From positions 1 to 17,830 of the forward strand of contig CAJMMA010000040.1 of NCBI GenBank assembly GCA_905214435.1: DNA of 17,830 bases, in the 5' to 3' direction. The stretch is from an uncultured bacterium. GTDB lineage: Bacteria > Actinomycetota > Coriobacteriia > Coriobacteriales > Coriobacteriaceae. This document shows positions 5,168-13,456 of this stretch, in pieces (position 1 is the stretch's first letter; every line of letters starts with the position of its first letter). Below the pieces are notes generated by a model that worked only from the letters and a program-made list of their open reading frames with translations, was not told the DNA's origin and searched no databases. The position numbers were made by a program, and so were the translations under genes.

Positions 5168-6249
5168 ATGGAAGACGTGCTCACCCAGCTGACGAGGCAG
5201 TTCCTCCCGCAGATGACGGCTACCGAGAAGAGCAGGGCCCTGAGATCGCTCAAGGCGCTGATAGACGCGGAGCTTTTCGAACTCGCGGCAAGCGAGGGGG
5301 CGGAAGACGATCCCGACAGAGCCTGCCCCTGGTGCGGCTCCCCGCATTACGTGAAGAGGGGGCGAGACGGGTGCGGCCGTCAGCGGTTCCTCTGCCGAGG
5401 GTGCGCCAGGACCTTCATCGACGCCACCATGCGCATCTTCTCCACCACCAAGCTCGACAGGTCGGCCTGGATGAGGTTCGCGGAGTGCCACGTGGACATG
5501 CTCCCGCTGCGCGAGTCGGCGGAAAAGTGCGGCGTGTACCTCAAGACGGCGTTCTTCATGCGCCACAGGCTGCTCGAGGCCATGGCCAAGCGCATGCCCG
5601 CCTTCCGCGTGGAGGCCGGCGGCGGGGCCGAGCTCGACGAGTGCTTCTTCAGGGAGAGCTTCAAGGGAAACCGCTCCAGGTCGGAGTCCGGCATGCCCAG
5701 GAAGCCCCGCACAAGGTCGCAGGGAACCGACGGGCACGAGAAGATATGCGTGCTCACCGGCATCAACGACGCCGGCGACATCTTCTACGAGATCGCGGGG
5801 AGGGGCGGCCTCGACGAGCGGCAGCCAGGGAGCTGCTCGCCGACAAGCTCGCGGTCGGCGCGATAATCTCGACGGACCGTGCGCACGTGTACCGCCGCGT
5901 CCTGCCCGCCCTCGGCGTCGGCGCGCACATCGCCAGCAAGAGGGAGGAGCACGCCATCAACAGGGTGAACAGCCTCCACTCCCAGATGAGGCACTTCATC
6001 GGCAGGTTCCGGGGTGTCTCCACGAGACGCCTCGAGAACTACCTCGCCTGGTTCAAGTGGACATGGTGCTTCAAGGTCCGCAGGAGCGCGGACGAGCTCG
6101 CCGAGCTCATAGTGAGGCAGGCAGCCCGCGGCACGTACGAGAAGACCTGGCGCCAGTACAAGGTGACCCCCTATCCGTTCTACGAGTACTGGATCAAGCA
6201 GGCGAAATGGGACTCGCGTGCGCGGAGGGCCATATACGGCGTGGCGTGA
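5168..6249 (+). pseudogene. IS1595/ISXO2-type transposase, frameshifted
   Basis: The start ATG at 5168 has GGAGG five bases upstream and opens MEDVLTQLTRQFLPQM. A zinc ribbon follows with Cys53-x-x-Cys56 and Cys76-x-x-Cys79. The DDE-type core contains ELDECFF and, in the second frame, ISTDRAHVYRR and INRVNSLHSQMRHFIGRF, ending 'LENYLAWFKWTW'. The reading frame breaks near 5819-5823: the first frame runs to a stop at 5864-5866, and the true sequence continues one base back (AARELLADKLAVG). A single lost base, probably a G, explains it. No slippery heptamer is present, so programmed frameshifting is unlikely. Arginine is often AGG here, unlike in the core genes, which points to acquisition. As it stands the enzyme should be inactive. 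Confidence 0.85.
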
Positions 6250-6320
6250 TGTCCAGGGCGGTCTGGCGCAGCGCATCTGCGGCAAGCGCTGAAGTCGTGC
6301 CCCGATGCAAATAGCAACAG

Positions 6321-6815
6321 CTAGCGATATTCTTCGGGAACGTCGAAACCGTACTCACGGCATAGGAGCATGACATCGTGGGCGTCGTGCTCGTCATGCT
6401 GATAGCCCAAGTGAAACAACAGCTGGCTTTCGGGGTCGATGCACGACACCTCCACCTCGCCGATGCGCCCCCTCCCCGAAAAGACCTCCCCGGGAAAACG
6501 ATCTCCCTGATACAGAATATCGCCATTCTCGGCGAAATCGAAGCAATGCAGGTCGACGATGCGCCCCGCCTCGTCTTGCCACACCGTGTGATCTTCGGTG
6601 GTGAAAGATGCAGCCACCTCGGAAAACCCCTCATCAGCAATTAGATCCACGAACCTTTGGTAATCCCCGCGCTGAACGAACAGGTCGATGTCGTTATGAG
6701 CCCTGGTCTCACGCCCGACAAGCGCATCGATGCCCCAGCCGCCATCAAGGTATACGCCAATGCCCGCACCTGCGGAAAGGCCGATTATCCAACACGCATC
6801 ATCCTTGGTGACCAT
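6321..6815 (-). CDS. lnu: Lincosamide nucleotidyltransferase family protein (lnu(C)-like)
   Basis: The protein has 164 residues. Near the N-terminus YLDGGWGIDALVG, then RAHNDIDLFV, form the nucleotidyltransferase core, with Asp42 and Asp44 as likely metal ligands. Later come HTVWQDEAGRIVDLHCFDF and, near the end, 'CIDPESQLLFHLGYQHDEHDAHDV'. This order and length match the Lnu(A)/Lnu(C) group, which transfers an AMP group from ATP to lincomycin and clindamycin, inactivating them in the cytoplasm. ANT(2'')-type enzymes share the fold but differ in length. The ATG at 6815 has AGGAG five bases upstream. The gene is complete and points against the transposase, inside the same terminal repeats. Substrate range is inferred from family only. 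Confidence 0.82.
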   Translation of the reverse strand: MVTKDDACWIIGLSAGAGIGVYLDGGWGIDALVGRETRAHNDIDLFVQRGDYQRFVDLIADEGFSEVAASFTTEDHTVWQDEAGRIVDLHCFDFAENGDILYQGDRFPGEVFSGRGRIGEVEVSCIDPESQLLFHLGYQHDEHDAHDVMLLCREYGFDVPEEYR

Positions 6816-6855
6816 AGGAGCTCCTTCGCTTTCGCCTGCTATCTAAGCAAGAAAG

Positions 6856-6861
6856 ATTATA
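6856..6861 (-). promoter_or_regulatory. -10 box of the lnu-like gene
   Basis: On the minus strand TATAAT lies 40 bases before the lnu ATG. The -35 region would fall in the inner part of the transposon's right terminal repeat (about 6876-6884, TTTGGA or CTTTGG, poor matches). The IS3-family insertion begins at 6889, just beyond it, so the promoter appears undamaged. Confidence 0.5.
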
Positions 6862-6874
6862 GGAAAAGTCCCAG

Positions 6875-6888
6875 TATCCAAAGCGGTC
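6875..6888 (-). repeat. Inner part of the split right terminal repeat (rest at 8175-8184)
   Basis: TATCCAAAGCGGTC (6875-6888) followed by TAACACAACG (8175-8184) rebuilds the complement of the left repeat, 23 of 24 bases. The IS3-family element separates the two halves. Confidence 0.85.
6886..6888. repeat. Target duplication GTC of the IS3-family element (second copy 8172-8174)
   Basis: GTC directly precedes the left end (6889) and directly follows the right end (8171). Removing the element and one GTC restores the terminal repeat exactly. Three bases is a usual duplication length in the IS3 family. Confidence 0.8.
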
Positions 6889-8171
6889 GGGACTGCGGAC
6901 AAAATAGTTGGACCGTTGAGGTCCGGAACGGAGTCCGCATGGCATACAGTAGGAGAATGGTGGAGAGGGCCAGGGCGCTTCGCGGCGCCGGGCTCACCGT
7001 CATGGAGATAACCGAGATACTCGGCGGGCCCGGCAAGACGTCCGTCTGGCGCTGGATCAGGGACGTGCGCAAGCCCGCGGGAAGGGCCGGTGGAGGAATG
7101 GACCTGCCGCGACTCGTCGGGGACGGCCCCGACTACCCCGACATCGACCCGGAGGACAAGGACGCCCTGATCGAGCGGCTCAGGCTCGAGAACGCGGTGC
7201 TGAGGGCGGTGCAGGACGTTTTAAAAGCCGCGAGCCTCGACGGGATGTCGAACAGGGAGAAGACCCTGGTGATAGACCGCCTGAGGCCGTGCGGGAAGTG
7301 GTCCTTGAGAGAACTCACGAGTTCCTTGGGGATATCAAAGAGCTCCTATGAGTACCAGCGCCGCGCGATCGCGAGGCCCGACCGGCGCGCGCCCCTGCGC
7401 GCGCTCGTGCGCAGGATCTTCACCGAGGACGGCGAGGGGGCGCGGGGGTACCGCTTCGTGACGGCGCGCCTGCGCGAGCTCGACGAGCCCGTGCGCGCCT
7501 CGGAGAAGGTCGTCCTCCGCATCATGCGCGAGGAGGGCCTGGTCCCCAGGTGGATGAGGAGGAAGAGGAGGCCCTACAGCTCCTATGCGGGCGAGCCGAC
7601 GCCGGCCCCGCCGAACCTCGTGCGCCGCGACTTCCGCTCGGCCCTGCCGAACTTCCTGTGGCTCACCGACATCACCGAGTTCAGGCTGCCCTCCGGCAGG
7701 AAGGTCTACCTGTCGGCCATCAGGGACTGCTTCGACTCCTCGGTCGTGGCGTGGAGGGCCGGCGAGAGACCGGACGCCGCGCTCGCCAACTCGACGCTCG
7801 AGGACGCCTGCGCGCTGCTCGCGCCCGGCGAGCGCCCCGTCATCCACTCCGACCGCGGCGGCCACTACCGCTGGCCCGGCTGGATCTCGATCTGCGAGGG
7901 GCACGGCCTCGCCAGGAGCATGTCCGCCAAGGGCTGCAGCCCGGACAACGCGGCGATGGAGGGCTTCTTCGGCCTGCTCAAGAGGGAGTTCTGGCACGGC
8001 AGGGACTGGTCGGGCTGGACCCCTGCTCGCTTCATCGAGGAGCTCGGGGGGCTGGATCGGCCGATACAATACGGAGAGGCGCAGCGATGCGCTCGGCGGC
8101 CGCACGCCGGCCGAGTTCCGCGCCGCGCTGGGAAGGGCCGCGTAACGGTCCAAGAAATCGTCCGCAGTCCC
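6889..8171 (+). mobile_element. IS3-family insertion sequence nested in the right terminal repeat
   Basis: The element is 1283 bp. Its ends are perfect 12-bp inverted repeats, GGGACTGCGGAC at the left and GTCCGCAGTCCC at the right. A second conserved block follows on each side: TTGGACCGTT (6908-6917) and AACGGTCCAA (8144-8153), spaced by 7 and 6 bases. The ends do not start with the TG that many IS3 members have. It carries one transposase reading frame, now frameshifted. Confidence 0.88.
6939..8145 (+). pseudogene. IS3-family fused OrfAB transposase, frameshifted near its end
   Basis: The ATG at 6939 with GGAG upstream opens MAYSRRMVERARALRGAG, a helix-turn-helix of the OrfA type (to about residue 50), then a leucine-zipper-like stretch, then the OrfB part. 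The catalytic triad is Asp244 (WLTDITEF), Asp305 (HSDRGGHY) and Glu341 (AMEGFFGLLKREFW), spaced 60 and 35 residues, with Lys seven residues after Glu: classic IS3 DDE. OrfA and OrfB are in one frame, unlike most IS3 elements. A run of six G (8046-8051) breaks the frame; with five G the normal ending IGRYNTERRSDALGGRTPAE would follow, stopping at 8145. Arginine is often AGG here. The reading frame downstream of the run is aberrant to 8177. Confidence 0.87.
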
Positions 8172-8184
8172 GTCTAACACAACG

Positions 8185-8192
8185 TACATAAG
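8185..8192. repeat. Right target duplication of the outer transposon
   Basis: TACATAAG matches CACATAAG at 5062-5069 in seven of eight bases; the one difference may be a later mutation. Confidence 0.7.
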
Positions 8193-8297
8193 GGACCGTT
8201 CGCCCGTTTGGTTCGGTGATGATTGTTAAGGCGCGCCTCGATTTAAAGCTGTGGCTGATACTATGGATGCTCGCAAGCGATATGAATGAGGATGCTC

Positions 8298-9689
8298 ATG
8301 GCATATGACGATAGGGAGACATGGCTGACGGTCGAGGACCGCGGCTCCAAGTTGGGTCTCCCCCAAAACCAAGATGCAGAGGCCAACGTACTGGCCGCCA
8401 TGCTGCTATCGCCCGAGGTGGTCGAAGAAGCCCAGGTCGAGCTGCAGCCCGATGATTTCTACCGGCCCATTCATAAGACCATCTATACCGCGATGGTCGA
8501 TATGTACAATAGTCGCATCCCCATCGACTCCATCTCGCTGATCGATTACCTGCGAAGCATCAACAAGCTCGATGCCGTGGGCGGCGAGGCGTACATTTTG
8601 GAGCTGATGGGTCAGACCCTGTCGCTCGTCAACTGGCAGCACCATGCCGCCATCGTTCGTCGCGACTCGATGCTGCGTGAGCTGATTGGCGCCACCAACG
8701 AGATTAACGCGCTGGCCTACAACGCCCCCACCGATACTAAAGAGATCGTGGAGCTGGCCGAGAGCAAGCTGCTCAAGGTTACGGCGCGCGAGGTTAAGTC
8801 GAGCTACAAGACACTGACCGAGTTTATGGTCGAGGCCTATAACGAGGCCGAGGAAGTGTGCCAGGCCGGTGGCCAGGCAGCGGGCGTGCCCACGGGCTTC
8901 CCCTCACTCGACCGCATGCTTATGGGCTTCCGTGAGGGCCAGCTCATCATTATCGGCGCCCGCCCCGCCGTGGGTAAGACCTCGTTCGCTCTAAACCTGG
9001 CGCTCAATGCCGCCGCTGCGGGCTACACCGTCGGCTTTTTCTCGCTGGAGATGTCGGGCAAGGAAATTGCCCAGCGCCTGATTTGCGCCTATGCCATGAT
9101 TTCGATCAGTGATTTTCGCATGGGTCGCATTAGCCCCGAGCAGTGGGCCAATATCAACGAGGCCACGCAGACCTTGTCCAAGCTTGATATTCTGATTGAC
9201 GATACGCCCGGCACCACGGTGACCGAGATTCGCGCCAAGAGCCGCCGCATGCTCCACAACAAGGAGAAGGCCATCATCATCCTGGACTACCTGCAGCTGG
9301 TGAGTCCTCCGCCGGGACGCCGCTCCGAGAGCCGTACCGTCGAGGTCTCCGAGATGTCGCGTGGTCTGAAGATCATGGCCAAGGAACTCAAGATCCCGCT
9401 CATCGCGCTGTCGCAGCTCTCGCGTCAGGTCGAATCCCGTACCGGCAAGCGCCCGCAGCTTTCCGACCTTCGTGAATCGGGCTCCATCGAGCAGGACGCC
9501 GATATCGTTATGTTCTTGGACCGCTCCGCCGACGAGGCCGAAGCCTCGCGCGACGATCGACCCGACGAGGGCGTTACGCGTATCGTCGTGGCCAAGAACC
9601 GTTCGGGCCCGATCGGCGACGTCGACCTGATGTTCCTGCCGGCATCCACCAAGTTCTATGAGCTTGATGGGGCACATGCCGAGGAGTAG
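8298..9689 (+). CDS. dnaB: Replicative DNA helicase DnaB
   Basis: The protein has 463 residues, normal for DnaB. The N-terminal domain (about 20-125) opens 'PQNQDAEANVLAAMLLSPEVVEEA' and contains 'FYRPIHKTIYTAM'. The RecA-like C-terminal domain has Walker A GARPAVGKTS (Lys227), the 'FFSLEMSGKEIAQRL' motif, Walker B 'AIIILDYLQLV', and the 'ALSQLSRQVESR' and 'LRESGSIEQDADIV' motifs. The enzyme is the hexameric helicase at the replication fork. ATG codons occur at 8286, 8292 and 8298; the last is chosen because GAGGA lies six bases before it. No intein is present. It is usually found just after rplI; here the nested transposon sits between them, ending about 100 bases upstream of the start. Confidence 0.97.
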   Translation: MAYDDRETWLTVEDRGSKLGLPQNQDAEANVLAAMLLSPEVVEEAQVELQPDDFYRPIHKTIYTAMVDMYNSRIPIDSISLIDYLRSINKLDAVGGEAYILELMGQTLSLVNWQHHAAIVRRDSMLRELIGATNEINALAYNAPTDTKEIVELAESKLLKVTAREVKSSYKTLTEFMVEAYNEAEEVCQAGGQAAGVPTGFPSLDRMLMGFREGQLIIIGARPAVGKTSFALNLALNAAAAGYTVGFFSLEMSGKEIAQRLICAYAMISISDFRMGRISPEQWANINEATQTLSKLDILIDDTPGTTVTEIRAKSRRMLHNKEKAIIILDYLQLVSPPPGRRSESRTVEVSEMSRGLKIMAKELKIPLIALSQLSRQVESRTGKRPQLSDLRESGSIEQDADIVMFLDRSADEAEASRDDRPDEGVTRIVVAKNRSGPIGDVDLMFLPASTKFYELDGAHAEE

Positions 9690-9716
9690 GACAGGCGCCC
9701 GTTGCACGGGTATACT
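9688..9716 (+). promoter_or_regulatory. Candidate promoter of purA
   Basis: AGGACA (9688-9693) and TATACT (9711-9716) are spaced by 17 bases. The -35 box overlaps the end of dnaB. The start of purA is 66 bases further. Confidence 0.55.
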
Positions 9717-9782
9717 GGGAATGTTTTGTGCTTCTGCGTGCCGGCGTGGCGCGTAGACAGTCCATGAATGTAAGGAGTAAAC

Positions 9783-11069
<1,287 letters not shown>

Positions 11070-11091
11070 TCGGGACTATTTGGTTATTGCG

Positions 11092-11147
11092 ATATACCCC
11101 TTTGCAGCCCAAGCGGGCGGCCGAGGGGTATATTTGCTTGCAAAGGG
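11092..11147 (+). promoter_or_regulatory. Structured leader with competing pairings before purD
   Basis: ATATACCCCT (11092-11101) pairs perfectly with AGGGGTATAT (11124-11133), with an inner GCCC/GGGC hairpin (11107-11110, 11115-11118). CCCTTTGC (11098-11105) is also perfectly complementary to GCAAAGGG (11140-11147), which excludes the first stem. There is no clear T-run, so a switch acting on translation or processing is more likely than simple termination. No known riboswitch motif was recognised. Confidence 0.5.
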
Positions 11148-11187
11148 CTCGCGCGGAGCGGGCCATTCATCCATAGAGGAGGCACCC

Positions 11188-12492
11188 TTGAAGGCGGACA
11201 CTCAAACCATCGACATCCTGTTGTTGGGCAGCGGCGGCCGTGAGCATGCTTTGGCAGCTAAGCTCGCAGCATCACCGCGCGCCGGCAAGCTCTACATCGC
11301 GCCGGGCAACGGCGGCACCGCGAGCTGCGGCGAGAACGTTGTTCTCGACGACTGCGATCCTGCGGCCGTGGCGGCGTTTGCGCAGAGCCACGGATGCGGA
11401 CTCGTGGTAATTGGCCCCGAGGCTCCGCTCGTGGCGGGTGTGGCCGACGCCGTGCGCGCGGCGGGTATTCTCTGCTTTGGCCCGGGTGCCGAGGGCGCCC
11501 AGATGGAGGGCTCCAAGCTGTTCTCCAAGCAGCTCATGGAGCGCGCGGGCATTCCGACGGCAGCCTACGGCTCGTTTACCGACGAGGCTTCGGCTCTCGC
11601 CTACGTGCGCGAGCAGGGCGCCCCGCTGGTCGTCAAGGCCGACGGCCTTGCCGCGGGCAAGGGCGTCATCGTGGCGATCGAACTTGAGCAGGCCGAGGAG
11701 GCCGTGCGCGAGTGCTTTGGCGGCACCTTTGGCGATGCCGGCAACACCGTGGTTATCGAGGAGATGCTGACCGGCCCCGAGTGCTCGCTTTTGGCCTTTA
11801 CCGACGGCAAGACCGTGCGCCCCATGGCCACCTCGCAGGACCACAAGCGCGCGCTCGAGGGCGACAAGGGTCCCAACACCGGCGGCATGGGCGTCTACAG
11901 CCCGGTGCCCATCGTGACCGACGAGGAGCACGCCACCATGGTGGCGGTCATGGAGCAGACCGTTGCCGAGCTTGCTGCCGAGGGCATCGACTACCGCGGC
12001 TGCCTGTATGGCGGCTTTATGCTCACCCCCGCCGGCCCCAAGGTGCTGGAGTTCAACGCCCGCTTTGGCGACCCCGAGACGCAGGTCGTGCTCCCGCGCC
12101 TTAAGAACGACCTGGTCGAGGTCATGCTGGCCTGCGCCAACTGCGAGCTCGATCAGATTGAGCTCGACTGGCGTGACGAGTGGGCCGTGGCCGTTGTCCT
12201 GACGAGTGCGGGCTATCCCGGCAGCTACGAGAAGGGCAAGGTCATCACCGGTATTGCCGATGCCGAGGCCATGGAGAACGTGACCGTGTACCACGCGGGC
12301 ACTGCCGTGGTGGACGGCCAGCTCGTGACCAATGGTGGCCGCGTGCTTGCCGTGACCGCTCTGGGCGACACGTTCGAGAACGCTCGCAACCTTGCCTACG
12401 AGGCCTGCGAGAAGATTGATTTTGAGGGTAAGACCCTGCGCCACGACATCGGCCTGCGTGCGCTGCGCGGCCGCGACGCCTGGGATGCCTAA
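11188..12492 (+). CDS. purD: Phosphoribosylamine-glycine ligase (GAR synthetase)
   Basis: The protein has 434 residues from a TTG start at 11188, chosen because GAGGAGG stands five bases upstream; the frame extends further but without family sequence. It opens with 'ILLLGSGGREHALAAKL', followed by 'KLYIAPGNGGTA'. The ATP-grasp domain shows 'LVVKADGLAAGKGVIVA', 'VVIEEMLTGPECSLLAF', 'TGGMGVYSPVPI' and 'VLEFNARFGDPETQVVLPRL'. The enzyme makes glycinamide ribonucleotide in the second step of purine synthesis. The stop is 21 bases before the Nudix gene, so the two are likely cotranscribed. Its partner purA lies upstream, but a structured leader separates them. Confidence 0.97.
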   Translation: MKADTQTIDILLLGSGGREHALAAKLAASPRAGKLYIAPGNGGTASCGENVVLDDCDPAAVAAFAQSHGCGLVVIGPEAPLVAGVADAVRAAGILCFGPGAEGAQMEGSKLFSKQLMERAGIPTAAYGSFTDEASALAYVREQGAPLVVKADGLAAGKGVIVAIELEQAEEAVRECFGGTFGDAGNTVVIEEMLTGPECSLLAFTDGKTVRPMATSQDHKRALEGDKGPNTGGMGVYSPVPIVTDEEHATMVAVMEQTVAELAAEGIDYRGCLYGGFMLTPAGPKVLEFNARFGDPETQVVLPRLKNDLVEVMLACANCELDQIELDWRDEWAVAVVLTSAGYPGSYEKGKVITGIADAEAMENVTVYHAGTAVVDGQLVTNGGRVLAVTALGDTFENARNLAYEACEKIDFEGKTLRHDIGLRALRGRDAWDA

Positions 12493-12513
12493 AATCCGAG
12501 AGGAATGAGACGG

Positions 12514-13209
12514 ATGGACGAGAAGAACGAAGAGCTCGTGGACGCACAGATCGTCGAAGAAGATAGCCGCGCGTACGGACACGCCGAGGGCGAGCCGGGT
12601 GGCGAGGTTGTCGACGAGCCGATGCTGGTGCTGGGCGATGACGACCCGCACGATGCCGAGCTGCACGAGAAGATTCTTTCGGAGGAGTGCGCCTGGAAGG
12701 GCAAGATCCTCGACGTCCACCGTCTTGAGGTTGAGCTGCCCAACGGCCACCGTAGCGCCCGCGACATCATTCGCCATCCGGGCGCGGCGGCCGTTGTGGC
12801 GCTGACCGAGAGCGGCAAGATTGTGCTGGTGCGTCAGTACCGCACCGCCATCGACCGCGTGACGGTCGAGATCCCCGCCGGCAAGCTCGACCCGGGCGAG
12901 GATCCGCTCGATTGCGCTAAGCGCGAGCTGCACGAGGAGACGGGCTTTAGGGCCGGCCGTATTCGCTTTTTGACGTCGATTGTCACGACCTGCGGCTTCT
13001 GCGACGAGATCATTCATATCTACCTGGCCACCAAGCTCGAGTTCGATGCGCCCAACCCCGATGATGACGAGTTCGTCAACGTGGACCTCGTGCCGCTGCA
13101 CGAGCTGATCGACGCCGTGCTCGACGGCAAGATCGAAGATGCCAAGACCGTCGTGGGCGCCTTGGCCTGCGATAGCATCGCGCACCGCTTGGGCGGAGCG
13201 GAGCTCTAG
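12514..13209 (+). CDS. Nudix hydrolase, ADP-ribose pyrophosphatase-like
   Basis: The protein has 231 residues. An acidic N-terminal region of about 50 residues has no recognisable fold. The Nudix domain follows, with the complete box GKLDPGEDPLDCAKRELHEE then TGF (Glu residues for metal binding all present). Upstream are 'IIRHPGAAAVVALTESGKIVLVRQYRTAIDRVTVEIPAGKL', typical of the ADP-ribose pyrophosphatase (NudF/YqkG) group. These enzymes split ADP-ribose to AMP and ribose 5-phosphate; the exact substrate is not certain. The ATG at 12514 is chosen because GAGAGGA lies nine bases before it; the ATG at 12505 is one base after that site. Likely in an operon with purD. Confidence 0.9.
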   Translation: MDEKNEELVDAQIVEEDSRAYGHAEGEPGGEVVDEPMLVLGDDDPHDAELHEKILSEECAWKGKILDVHRLEVELPNGHRSARDIIRHPGAAAVVALTESGKIVLVRQYRTAIDRVTVEIPAGKLDPGEDPLDCAKRELHEETGFRAGRIRFLTSIVTTCGFCDEIIHIYLATKLEFDAPNPDDDEFVNVDLVPLHELIDAVLDGKIEDAKTVVGALACDSIAHRLGGAEL

Positions 13210-13237
13210 GTTACGCGGTTTTACCAAACCGCGTAAC
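13210..13237 (+). terminator. Perfect hairpin at the end of the purD-Nudix transcript
   Basis: GTTACGCGGTTT (13210-13221) pairs perfectly with AAACCGCGTAAC (13226-13237) around a 4-base loop, starting directly after the stop codon. It lacks a T-tract, so it may protect the 3' end or act with Rho rather than as an intrinsic terminator. Confidence 0.55.
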
Positions 13238-13251
13238 GAGTCGACGCTGCA

Positions 13252-13347
13252 AACGCCCCTAAGCGGCAATCTGCCTTTCAATCGTCGCTCGCGTACCGAA
13301 GTACGCGTCGCTCCTCTTTCAAGGCACCTTGCTTGCTTAGGGACGTT
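13252..13347. other. Long imperfect hairpin, about 96 bases
   Basis: Starting AACGCCCCTAAGC (13252-13264) and ending GCTTAGGGACGTT (13335-13347), the two arms pair along most of their length: GCAA/TTGC, TGCCTT/AAGGCA and a perfect apex CGCGTAC-CGAA-GTACGCG (13290-13307). TTTT follows at the 3' end (13346-13349). It lies between the Nudix and ABC genes and encodes no protein. It could be a terminator, a small RNA or a small dispersed repeat. Confidence 0.55.
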
Positions 13348-13408
13348 TTCGCTGACGCTGCCAGAACATCGGCGTTATGCTTGTTGGGACGCTTTGTTTT
13401 CAGCCTGA

Positions 13409-13421
13409 CCGGTTCAACCGG
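13409..13421. promoter_or_regulatory. Palindrome CCGGTTCAACCGG upstream of the ABC gene
   Basis: Perfect 6-bp arms around one central base, 36 bases before the start codon. A weak -10 (TATTTA, about 13433-13438) stands downstream, so the palindrome would cover the -35 zone and might be an operator. This is an inference. Confidence 0.35.
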
Positions 13422-13456
13422 ATTTCTCACGCTATTTATTTCTCTTCGAGGATTGC

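Larger units (their letters stand above)
5070..8184. mobile_element. IS1595-family transposon carrying a lnu-like gene, interrupted by an IS3-family element
   Basis: The unit is bounded by 24-bp inverted repeats (one mismatch) and by a 7/8-bp target duplication. It contains an IS1595/ISXO2-type transposase gene, now frameshifted, and a convergently oriented, intact lincosamide nucleotidyltransferase-like gene. An IS3-family element of 1283 bp lies in its right terminal repeat. Without that insertion and its 3-bp duplication the unit is about 1.83 kb. From established knowledge, ISSag10/MTnSag1 of the IS1595 family carries lnu(C) in a unit of similar size; a homologous relation is inferred, not tested. 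The unit sits between the rplI terminator and dnaB. Confidence 0.88.

Noticed and set aside
5819..5823. Programmed frameshift in the IS1595-type transposase
   Set aside because: The site CGGCAG is not a slippery sequence, and this family is normally read in one frame.
5070..8184. A composite transposon with the lnu-like gene between two like insertion sequences
   Set aside because: The two transposases belong to different families, and the second element is inserted in the terminal repeat of the first. The structure is nested, not composite.
11272..13281. A 669-codon open frame on the minus strand
   Set aside because: It is antisense to purD and the Nudix gene and has no recognisable domain.
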